NCBI RefSeq assembly: GCF_014196125.1
Contig: NZ_JACIDA010000001.1
Location: 1,550,001 to 1,614,000, forward strand
DNA: 64,000 bases
Direction of reading: 5' to 3'
Source: Brevundimonas mediterranea
Lineage (GTDB): Bacteria > Pseudomonadota > Alphaproteobacteria > Caulobacterales > Caulobacteraceae
Below, in pieces: positions 33,370 to 42,200 of this stretch. Made by a program: the position numbers and the translations under genes. Within the stretch, counting starts at the first letter, position 1. Every line of letters begins with the position of its first letter. A model generated the notes under the pieces. That model was not told the DNA's origin, made no database searches, and saw nothing but the letters and a program-made list of their open reading frames with translations.

Positions 33370-34628
33370 CCGATCTTGAGACCCGAATGCTGGACCTGGG
33401 CCAGCGCGCCCGCGTCGCCGCCGTCGCCCTGCGTGAAGCGCCGGCCGCGGCCCGCACCCGCGCGCTGGAGGCGCTGGCGCAAAAGCTGACGGCGGCCGAG
33501 GCCGAAATCCTGGCCGCCAACGCCCGCGACGTGGACGCCGCCCGCGCCAATGGCATGACCGAGGCCCTGATCGACCGACTGGCCCTGACGCCTGCGCGCG
33601 TCGCCGGCATGGCGCAAGCGGTAGCGACCATTGCCGCCGTGCCCGATCCCCTGGGCGTCGAGACCGAACGCTGGACCCCCGCCAACGGCCTGGACATCGC
33701 CCGGGTCCGCACCCCTATCGGCGTGCTGGGCGTGATCTACGAGAGCCGACCCAACGTCACCGCCGACGCCGCCGCCCTGTGCATCCGTTCGGGCAATGCG
33801 GCCATCCTGCGCTGCGGTTCCGACTGTCTGCAGTCGTCGCTGGCCATCGCGGGCTTGATCGCGGAAGCCCTGAACGAGGCAGGACTGCCCGCCGATGCGG
33901 TGCAGTTGGTGGACACGCCTGACCGCGCGGCTGTGGGCCTGATGCTGACCGGCCTGGACGGCGCCATCGACGTGATCATTCCGCGCGGCGGCAAGAGCCT
34001 CGTCGCCCGCGTCCAGGCCGAGGCCAGGGTGGCGGTGCTCAGCCATCTGGAGGGGCTGAACCACACCTATCTGCACGAAGCCGCCGATCTGGAGGTCGCG
34101 CGGGCCGTGGTGGTGAACGCCAAGATGCGCCGGGTGTCGGTGTGTGGGGCGACCGAGACCTTGTTGGTGGATCGTGCGGGCGCCGAACGCCTGCTGCCCC
34201 CGGTCGCCGCCGACCTGATCGCCGCCGGATGCGAACTGCGCGGCGACGCCGAGGCCCTGGCCCTGGTCCCCGCCATGATCCCGGCCAAGGAGGCCGACTG
34301 GACCACCGAGTATCTGGCCCCCATCCTGGCGGTGCGGATCGTCGATGATCTGGACGCCGCCACCGACCATATCGCCCGCTACGGCTCGGGCCACACCGAG
34401 GCGATCCTCACCACCGACGCCGACGCCGCCGAACGGTTTGCGGCGCGGGTGGATAGCGCCATCGTCCTGATCAACGCCTCGACCCAGTTCGCCGACGGCG
34501 GCGAGTTCGGCTTTGGCGGCGAGATCGGCATATCCACCGCCCGCCTGCATGCGCGCGGCCCGGTGGGGGCGGAACAGCTGACCACCTACAAATACGTGGT
34601 GCGCGGCCAGGGTCAGATCAGACCCTGA
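33366..34628 (+). CDS. proA: gamma-glutamyl phosphate reductase
   Basis: The 420-residue aldehyde-dehydrogenase-superfamily enzyme reduces glutamyl-5-phosphate to the semialdehyde with NADPH. Signatures are VRTPIGVLGVIYESRPNVT, RGGKSLV, the catalytic Cys in VSVCGATETLLV, and STQFADGGEFGFGGEIGISTARLHARGP-type ending. The ATG at 33366 overlaps the proB stop. proC is not present here. The next gene, an antitoxin, starts 36 bases later behind its own operator. Confidence 0.96.
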   Translation: MTDLETRMLDLGQRARVAAVALREAPAAARTRALEALAQKLTAAEAEILAANARDVDAARANGMTEALIDRLALTPARVAGMAQAVATIAAVPDPLGVETERWTPANGLDIARVRTPIGVLGVIYESRPNVTADAAALCIRSGNAAILRCGSDCLQSSLAIAGLIAEALNEAGLPADAVQLVDTPDRAAVGLMLTGLDGAIDVIIPRGGKSLVARVQAEARVAVLSHLEGLNHTYLHEAADLEVARAVVVNAKMRRVSVCGATETLLVDRAGAERLLPPVAADLIAAGCELRGDAEALALVPAMIPAKEADWTTEYLAPILAVRIVDDLDAATDHIARYGSGHTEAILTTDADAAERFAARVDSAIVLINASTQFADGGEFGFGGEIGISTARLHARGPVGAEQLTTYKYVVRGQGQIRP

Positions 34629-34637
34629 CTTGCCGTC

Positions 34638-34656
34638 GGTAAGGAAATTCCTTACC
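34638..34656. promoter_or_regulatory. palindromic operator of the toxin-antitoxin pair
   Basis: GGTAAGGAA, one A, then TTCCTTACC make a perfect 9+1+9 palindrome 8 bases before the antitoxin start. TA antitoxins of the AbrB/MazE type usually bind such a site and repress their own operon. AT-rich centre and position also fit a promoter overlap. Confidence 0.75.
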
Positions 34657-34664
34657 TTCATCGC

Positions 34665-34880
34665 ATGATCAAGAGCCGCCTGACATCCAAGGCCCAGACG
34701 ACCATCCCCCAGGCCGTGCGCGCCGCGCTGAGCCTGCAGGACGGCGATGAACTGCAATACGATCTGGACGGCGACCGGGTAATCCTGCGCAAGGCTCGCA
34801 AGGCGCCGGCTGAAGATCCGTTCGCAGCGTTCGACGAATGGGACAACGACGCGGATCGCAAGGCTTATGCCGGACTTTGA
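34665..34880 (+). CDS. AbrB/MazE-family antitoxin
   Basis: The 71-residue protein has an N-terminal swapped-hairpin (AbrB) DNA-binding motif, KSRLTSKAQTTIPQAVRAALSLQDGDELQYDLDGDRVIL, and a short acidic tail (FAAFDEWDNDADRKAYAGL) of the kind that wraps a MazF toxin. It overlaps the toxin gene by 14 bases. The palindrome just upstream is its likely autoregulatory operator. Together with the next gene it forms a type II toxin-antitoxin module inserted between proA and the glucose dehydrogenase gene. Confidence 0.88.
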   Translation: MIKSRLTSKAQTTIPQAVRAALSLQDGDELQYDLDGDRVILRKARKAPAEDPFAAFDEWDNDADRKAYAGL

Positions 34881-35202
34881 GCGCGGCGACGTCGTCCGCG
34901 TCCCCTTCCCCTACACCGACCGCAGCACCCGCCAGCATCGCCCTGCCCTGGTCGTCTCCGACGGCCCGCTGGGTGATGGAGACAGGCTGTTGTGGGTCGT
35001 CATGATCACCAGCGCCGACAACAGGCCGTGGGCTGACGATGTGTCGTTCGGCGACAGTTATGCTGACGCCGGGCTGCCCGCGCCGTCCGTCGTCCGACCC
35101 GCCAAGATCGCCGCCATCGACGTGGCCGTGGCCACCCGCCTTGGCCGCATCGACCAAGAGCGGCTGGCGCGCACGATGGACATCATCCGCGCCAGCCTTT
35201 GA
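34867..35202 (+). CDS. MazF/PemK-family toxin
   Basis: The 111-residue protein shows the MazF/PemK fold: FERGDVVRVPFPYTD at the N-terminus, QHRPALVVSDG, the second strand set VVMITSADNRPW, and PSVVRPAKIAAIDVAV followed by a C-terminal LARTMDIIRASL helix. This family usually cuts mRNA at short sequences and is neutralised by the antitoxin encoded immediately upstream and overlapping by 14 bases. The cleavage specificity cannot be predicted here. Confidence 0.88.
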   Translation: MPDFERGDVVRVPFPYTDRSTRQHRPALVVSDGPLGDGDRLLWVVMITSADNRPWADDVSFGDSYADAGLPAPSVVRPAKIAAIDVAVATRLGRIDQERLARTMDIIRASL

Positions 35203-35209
35203 GGCCTGA

Positions 35210-37639
35210 CTAACCCCGCTGCGGCAGAGCATAGGCGATGACGTAGTCGCCGCGCGGCGTCTCCATGAAGTGGTGGCCGCCCGCCATGATGACGAGATAC
35301 TGGCGGCCGTTCTGCTCATAGATCATCGGATTGGCCTGGCCGCCGGCCGGCAGCACGTCGGACCAGACCGTCTTGCCCGTCTCGATGTCGATGGCGCGGA
35401 TCAGGTCGTCGGTGGCGGCGGCGATGAAGATCAGGCCGCCGGCCGTGACCACTGATCCGCCGTTGTTCGGCGTGCCGATCTCCAGCGGCAGGTGCGAAGG
35501 GATGCCCCACGGCCCGTTCTTGCGCGCCGTGCCGAACGGTCGGTCCCACAGGGTCTGGCCCGAGCGCAGGTCGATGGCCGTGATGCCGCCGTAGGGAGGC
35601 TCCTTGCACAGCAGGCCCGTCCACTTCACGCGCCAGCCGGCGTTGACGTCGATGGCGTAGGGCACGCCGATCTGCGGATCGCCGGCGCCCTCGCCCTTGG
35701 ACAGGCTGCCGCCGCGCAGGGCCAGTTCCTTCTGCTGCTCGATGTAGCGCGGGTCGTCGCGCGGGAACCAGCCCGCCTCGTTCGCCTCTTCGCGCGGCAC
35801 CAGCCGGTTGTAGTTGGGCATGTCATTATAGTTGGCGATGATCACGCCCCGCACCGGATCGACCGCCACGCCGCCCCAGTCCGAACCGCCGTTGTAGCCC
35901 GGATAGTTGATGTAGTGATTGGTCGAGGGCGGGGTGTAGTAGCCTTGGTAGTTCGCCTTCTTGAAGTTGATGCGGCACATCATCTGATCGATGGGGGACA
36001 TGCCCCACATGTCGCGCTCTTCGAGATTCGGCTTGCGCAGGGTGGCGAACAGCGAAAACGGCTGGGTCGGCGCGCGCTGGCCCTGCTCGGTTCCGCCCGT
36101 GGTCGGGACCGGGCGTTCCTCCATCCCGTGCAGCATCTGGCCGGTGGCGCGGTTGAACACATACATGTCGCCCTGTTTGGTGGGCAGCAGCAGGGCCGGC
36201 ACGACGCCGCCCCCCGTGGGATAGTCGATCAAGGTCGCCTGCGAGCCCAGGTCGAAGTCCCAGACATCCTTGTGGACCGTCTGGAAATGCCAGCGCGGCT
36301 TGCCCGTCGTCACATCGAGCGCGACCAGGGCGGTGGAATATTCATTCTCCTGCGGGCGGCGTGAGCTGGACCAGTAGTCGGCCGCCGAATTGCCCATCGG
36401 CAGATAGACCAGGCCCAGGGCCTCGTCCCCCGTGGCCGTGGTCCACATATTGGGCGTGCCCGGCGTATAGGTCTCGCCCTCGGGCGGCAGGCCGGTGCGG
36501 TCCGGACGCATCATGTCCCAGGCGAAGCGGAGTTCGCCGGTCTCGACGTCGAAACCCTGGATCACGCCTGAGGCGTTCCATCTTTTCTGGCCGTCCAGCA
36601 CCTGGTGCCCGGTCACGATCACGCCCCGCACGATGACGGGCGGCGAGGTGATCGACACCATGCCGGGATAGGGGTCGCCCAGGCCGCGCTTGATGTCCAC
36701 GGCGCCGTTCTGACCGAAGGCCGGGCAAGGCCGGCCGGTCTGGGCGTCGACGGCGATGATACGGCCGTCCAGGGTGCCTTCGATGATCTTGGTCGCGCAG
36801 GGCTGGGCCGGTTGGGCGTCGGCGCGCACGTGATAGGTCACGCCGCGGCAGGCGGCCGTATAGGGGATGTTCTCGTCCGCGACCTGCGGATCATAGGCCC
36901 ATTTCTGCTGACCGGTCGCGGCGTCCAGAGCGAACAGCTTGTTGCGCGCGGAACAGAGATAGACGGTGTTTCCGATCTTCAACGGCGTGGTCTCGGCGCC
37001 CCAGCGCTCCTCCGGCAGATCGCCGGTGCGGAAGGTCCAGGCGCGTTCCAGTCGGCCGACATTGTCCTTGTTGATCTGGGTCAGGGGGGAATAGCGCTGG
37101 GCGCTGTCGGTGCCGCCCCAGGCGGGCCAGTCGGCGCCGGTCTTCAGCAGGGCCGGATCATTATAGGCGCCGCGTGCGCCCGGCAGCCGGTTCTCGATCC
37201 GGGCCTGGTTGGCCTGGGCGACCGCAAACCCGAACACCACGGTCAGAACCGCCAGCCCCAGGGCGCCGCCGCCGGCCAACCGTTTGCCGCCGCGCGGCTT
37301 CAGCACCGGCAGGGTCGCCAGAACCAGGGCCATCAAGACCAGAGGGCCGACCAGCCGTGGCACCAGGGCCCAGCCGTCCAGGCCTGTTTCCCACAAGGCC
37401 CACACGAGGGTGAAGAGGAAGGCGGCGAAATAGACCCACGCGCCCCTGACATCCCGCAACACCAGCAGAGCGCCGGCGACGATCAGCATCAGGCCGACGA
37501 CCAGATAATACCAGGAACCGCCCAGGCTCAGCAGCTGAACGCCGCCGACGGCGAGAATGCCGCCGATCAGAAGAATCGACAGGCCCAGGAGGAGGGTCAG
37601 CCACCCACCCCATCCGCTCGGCGTGGTCCATCGCGGCAT
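35210..37639 (-). CDS. gcd: membrane-bound PQQ-dependent glucose dehydrogenase
   Basis: The 809-residue enzyme has five N-terminal membrane helices (about residues 10-145) and a large periplasmic eight-bladed propeller that binds PQQ, with repeated W-docking motifs such as DWPAWGGTDSAQRYSPL, GQQKWAYDP, TGKPRWHFQTVHKDVWDFD and SGQTLWDRPFGTA. It oxidises glucose (or another aldose) to the lactone and passes electrons to ubiquinone. No pqq synthesis genes are in the window. It converges with the toxin gene, 7 bases between stops. Confidence 0.92.
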   Translation of the reverse strand: MPRWTTPSGWGGWLTLLLGLSILLIGGILAVGGVQLLSLGGSWYYLVVGLMLIVAGALLVLRDVRGAWVYFAAFLFTLVWALWETGLDGWALVPRLVGPLVLMALVLATLPVLKPRGGKRLAGGGALGLAVLTVVFGFAVAQANQARIENRLPGARGAYNDPALLKTGADWPAWGGTDSAQRYSPLTQINKDNVGRLERAWTFRTGDLPEERWGAETTPLKIGNTVYLCSARNKLFALDAATGQQKWAYDPQVADENIPYTAACRGVTYHVRADAQPAQPCATKIIEGTLDGRIIAVDAQTGRPCPAFGQNGAVDIKRGLGDPYPGMVSITSPPVIVRGVIVTGHQVLDGQKRWNASGVIQGFDVETGELRFAWDMMRPDRTGLPPEGETYTPGTPNMWTTATGDEALGLVYLPMGNSAADYWSSSRRPQENEYSTALVALDVTTGKPRWHFQTVHKDVWDFDLGSQATLIDYPTGGGVVPALLLPTKQGDMYVFNRATGQMLHGMEERPVPTTGGTEQGQRAPTQPFSLFATLRKPNLEERDMWGMSPIDQMMCRINFKKANYQGYYTPPSTNHYINYPGYNGGSDWGGVAVDPVRGVIIANYNDMPNYNRLVPREEANEAGWFPRDDPRYIEQQKELALRGGSLSKGEGAGDPQIGVPYAIDVNAGWRVKWTGLLCKEPPYGGITAIDLRSGQTLWDRPFGTARKNGPWGIPSHLPLEIGTPNNGGSVVTAGGLIFIAAATDDLIRAIDIETGKTVWSDVLPAGGQANPMIYEQNGRQYLVIMAGGHHFMETPRGDYVIAYALPQRG

Positions 37640-37833
37640 GGCGGTTCCCTTGAGAAATTAGAATGGGAAGCCAACGACCACGAGCCGGGGAGGTTCCGGC
37701 AGAGATCGGAAGGCTTGAAACCTGTTTCCCCAACCCCACCGATAGCGCACTTTGCTGTCTCGCATTTGGCCGTATCAGGATGTTTATTGCAACTTGAGCG
37801 GCTGCGACCGGGTCTCAGCAATAATATTTGCCT

Positions 37834-39291
37834 ATGCCGGACCATTCGCGGCATAAGCGCCTCATGCACAAGACCCTGAAGCAAGGCGGGACTTTCGTCG
37901 TAGAGCCGCGCCGCCTATCCAAGGCCACAGCCGAACTGCGCGCGCGCGGGTTCGGAGAGATCACGATTCCGCCCTCGACCGAGACGGCCGAGAAACAGGC
38001 GTCGCGCTGCACTGACTGCGGCGTGCCGTTCTGCCAGAACGCCTGTCCGCTTCAGAACAACATCCCCGACTGGCTGCGGCTGTCGGCCGAGAACGAGCCG
38101 CGCGAGGCCTGGCGCGTCGCTTCCCTGACCTCGACCATGCCCGAGATCTGCGGCCGCATCTGCCCGCAGGACCGGCTGTGCGAGGGCGCCTGCACCCTGA
38201 ACCAGTCCGGATGGGACGCCGTGACCATCGGCTCGGTCGAGGCCTGGCTGGGCGATCAGGCCTTCGCCAACGGCTGGGTCGAACCGATCCGCCCGGCGGC
38301 CGAACGCGGCGAGACCGTCGGGATCGTCGGCGCCGGGCCGGCCGGCATGGCCGCCGCCGACCGTCTGCGCAGCGAAGGCTATCAGGTCACGGTCTATGAC
38401 CGGCACGACCGCGCCGGCGGCCTGCTGATCTACGGCATCCCCGGCTTCAAGCTGGAGAAGCACGTCGTCCAGCGCCGCGTGGACCGTCTGATCGACGGCG
38501 GGGTCCAGTTCGTGCTGGGCTGCGAAATCGGCAAGGACGTGACCCTGGCCGAACTGCGCGAGCGCCATGACGTCGTGCTGCTGGCCATGGGCGTCTATCA
38601 GCCGCGCATCCTGTCGGCGCCGGGCCGGGGTCCGGATTCGACCGTCGCGGCCCTGTCCTATCTGACGCACCAGAACCGGCGCGACCTGGGCGACGCCGAG
38701 GAAGACGGTTGGCACGAGGCGCGCGGCAAGCGGGTGGTCGTGATCGGCGGCGGCGACACCGCCATGGACTGCGTCCGCACCGCCGTCCGCCAGGGCGCGG
38801 CCTCCGTCACCTGCCTGTATCGTCGCGACCGCGAGAACATGCCCGGTTCGGCCCGCGAAGTGGTCAACGCCGAAGAAGAAGGCGTCGTCTTCGAATGGCT
38901 GGGCGCGCCCAAGGCCCTGCTGTCCCAAGGCGATGTCGTCACCGGCGTGCGCGCCGCGCGGATGCAGCTGACCGAGGCGGCTCCCGGCGAGCGGCGCGAC
39001 ATCGTGCCCGTCCCCGGCGCCGACTTCGACATTCCGGCCGACATCGTCATCGAGGCCCTGGGCTTCTCGCCCGAGCCGTTCGCGGCGCATGAGCCCGATC
39101 TGCGCCTGCGCGACGACGGCACCATCCGGGTCGGCTCCGTCAGCTTCGCCACCAGCCTGCCCGGCGTGTTCGCCGCCGGCGACGCGGTGCGCGGCGCCTC
39201 CCTGGTCGTCTGGGCTGTGCGCGAAGGCCAGGACGCCGCCGCCGAAATCGACCGTTACCTGAAGACCCGCACCGAGGAGGTCGCGGCATGA
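37834..39291 (+). CDS. gltD: glutamate synthase small subunit
   Basis: The 485-residue flavoprotein passes NADPH electrons to GltB. The N-terminal 4Fe-4S region has CTDCGVPFCQNACP and CGRICPQDRLCEGAC. Then come an FAD-binding GIVGAGPAGMAAADRL and an NADPH-binding VVVIGGGDTAMDC, ending with the GVFAAGDAVRGASLVVWA motif. The start is not secure: ATG at 37834 and ATG at 37864 (MHKTLKQGG) both lack a clear ribosome site. It overlaps gltB by 4 bases. Confidence 0.93.
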   Translation: MPDHSRHKRLMHKTLKQGGTFVVEPRRLSKATAELRARGFGEITIPPSTETAEKQASRCTDCGVPFCQNACPLQNNIPDWLRLSAENEPREAWRVASLTSTMPEICGRICPQDRLCEGACTLNQSGWDAVTIGSVEAWLGDQAFANGWVEPIRPAAERGETVGIVGAGPAGMAAADRLRSEGYQVTVYDRHDRAGGLLIYGIPGFKLEKHVVQRRVDRLIDGGVQFVLGCEIGKDVTLAELRERHDVVLLAMGVYQPRILSAPGRGPDSTVAALSYLTHQNRRDLGDAEEDGWHEARGKRVVVIGGGDTAMDCVRTAVRQGAASVTCLYRRDRENMPGSAREVVNAEEEGVVFEWLGAPKALLSQGDVVTGVRAARMQLTEAAPGERRDIVPVPGADFDIPADIVIEALGFSPEPFAAHEPDLRLRDDGTIRVGSVSFATSLPGVFAAGDAVRGASLVVWAVREGQDAAAEIDRYLKTRTEEVAA

Positions 39292-42200
39292 CCGATTGGC
39301 TGAACAAGTACGAAGAAACCCGCGACCGCCTGGAAGCCGGCCACGCCTATGACCGCGCGTCCGAGCGCGACGCCTGCGGCGTGGGCCTGGTCTGCTCCAT
39401 CGACGGCACGCCGCGCCGCGACGTGGTCGAATATGCGATCCGCAGCCTGAAGGCCGTGGCCCACCGGGGCGCGGTCGATCCCGACGGCCTGTCGGGCGAC
39501 GGGGCCGGCATCATGGCCGAACTGCCCCAGGGCTTCTTCGCCGACCAGGTGGCCTCGATCGGCCAGTCCCTGCGGCCCGGCCCGATCTGCGTCGGCCAAG
39601 TCTTCCTGCCGCGCACCGACCTGGGCGCCCAGGACCGCGCCCGCGCCATCGTCGAGACCGAAGCCCTGCGCGCTGGCTTCTGGATCTATGGCTGGCGTCA
39701 GACGCCCATCGATCTGTCGGTGGTGGGGACCAAGGCCGGCTCCACTCGGCCCGAGATCGAACAGATCATGCTGGCCCCGCCGCTGGACGACGCCGGACAG
39801 CCGCTGGACGGCGAGGCGCTGGAGCGCGAGCTGTACCTGTGCCGCCGCCGGATCGAGAAAACGGTCAAGACCGAGAACCTGGCCGCCGTCTACATCTGCA
39901 CCCTGTCCGCGCGCTCCATCGCCTACAAGGGGATGGTGCGGGCCGAGCTGCTGGGCAATCTCTATCCCGACCTGGAGGATCCGCGCTTCGTCTCGGCCTA
40001 TGCCGTCTTCCACCAACGCTATTCGACCAACACCTTCCCCGAATGGAAGCTGGCCCAGCCCTTCCGCATGATGGCCCACAACGGCGAGATCAACACGCTG
40101 AAGGGCAATCTGAACTGGATGAAGTCGCACGAGATCCGCATGGCCGCCCAGGCCTTCGGCGACCGCGACCGCGAGGTGAAGCCGGTGGTTCAGCCGGGCG
40201 GGTCGGACTCGGCCGCCCTGGACAATGTCATGGAGGTGCTGGTCCACGCCGGGCGCCCCGCGCCGATGGCCAAGGCCCTGCTGATCCCCGAGGCCTGGGC
40301 CAAGGACGACGTGGTCATGCCGCCCGAACACCGGGCCTTCTACGCTTACTGCAACGCGGTCATGGAGCCGTGGGACGGCCCGGCCGCCATCTGCGCCGCC
40401 GACGGCCGCTGGATCGTGGCGGGCAAGGACCGCAACGGCCTGCGCCCCCTGCGCGCGGTTGAGACCGTGGACGGCCTGCTGATGGCCGGGTCGGAAGCCG
40501 GTCTGGTGCCGATTCCCGAGAGCCGGGTGAAGCGCCGCCTGCACATCGGCCCCGGCAAGCTGATCGCCGTCGATATGAAGCACGGCCGTCTGTACGACGA
40601 GCACGAGGCCATCGACGCCCTGGCCGCCGCCCACCCCTATACCGAGTGGCTGGACAATATGGTCGATCTGGAGCCGATCATCGGCCCCGGACCCGAACCA
40701 CGCTCGACCTCGGGCGATGATCTGACGCGCCGTCAGATCGCCGCCGGCTTCAGCCGCGAGGATTTGGACCTGTTGCTGGACGCCCTGGTGCGCGACGGCA
40801 AGGAGGCGGTAGGCTCGATGGGCGACGACGCCCCGCCGGCGGTGCTGTCGGCCCTGCCGCGCCCGCTGTCGCACTACTTCCGCCAGAACTTCAGCCAGGT
40901 GACCAACCCGCCGATCGACCCGCTGCGTGAAGCGGGGGCGATGAGCCTGAAGACCCGGTTCAAGAACCTGGGCAATATCCTGGCCCAGGAGGCGGCCCAG
41001 ACCGACGTCTTCGTGCTGGACAGCCCGGTGCTGACCAACGGCATGTACGAGCGGATGGTCGAGACGGTCGGGGCCGGTTCGACCGTGGTCATCGACTGCA
41101 GCTATGACACCCCGTCCGAGGACGCGCGGCCCGGCGCCGGCCTGCGCGCGGCGCTGGACCGGATCATGGACGAGGCCGAGGCCGCCGCCCGTGACGGCGC
41201 GGCCCTGATCGTGCTGACGGATCAGCAGGGTTCCGCGACTCGTCTGGCCGCGCCGATGATCCTGGCCACGGCCGGGGTTCACGGCCGCCTGACCCAGGCG
41301 GGTCTGCGCTCCTATTGCTCCATCGTGGTCCGCACAGCCGAGACCCTGGACCCGCACGGGTTCGCGGTCCTGGTCGGGGTCGGCGCGACCACCGTCAACG
41401 CCTGGCTGGCCCAGGACCTGTTCCAGGAACGTCTGGACCGGGGCCTGTATCCCGGCCTGACGCTGCGCGACGCCTGCCTGAACTACAAGAAGGGCATCGA
41501 GGCGGGCCTGCTGAAGACCCTGGCGCGCAAGGGGATCAGCGTCATCTCCGCCTATCGCGGCGGCTGCGAGTTCGAGGTGCTGGGCCTGTCGCGCGCCCTG
41601 ACGGCGGAATTCTTCCCCGGCGCCCCGTCGCGCATCTCCGGCATCGGCCTGGCCGGTCTGGAGCAGGCGGCGATGAAGCGGCACACGGTCGCCTGGGGCG
41701 AGGCCCGGCCCTCGCCCGCCATCGGCGGCTTCTTCAAAATCCGCTCGGGCGGCGAGGCCCACGCCCACGAGGCCAAGACCATCCACCTGCTGCAGGACGC
41801 CTGCAACCGCGGCGACTATCGCCGGTTCAAGCAGTTCTCGGAAGCCGTCCGCAATCAGCCGGACCTGAGCCTGCGCGACCTGCTGGACTTCCGCGAGGGC
41901 GTCGCCATCCCGGTCGATCAGGTCGAGAGCGTGTCGGACATCCGCCGCCGCTTCCTGACCCAGGCCATGTCCCTGGGCGCCCTGGGCCCAGAGGCGCACG
42001 AGACCCTGAACATCGCCATGAACCGCATCGGCGCCCGCTCGGTCTCGGGCGAGGGCGGCGAGGATCCGGAACGCTATCACCCGCGCCCCAACGGCGACGA
42101 CGCCAACTCGGCCGTCAAACAGGTGGCCTCGGGCCGGTTCGGCGTCACGGCCGAATATCTGAACCAGTGCCGCGAGATCGAGATCAAGGTGGCCCAGGGC

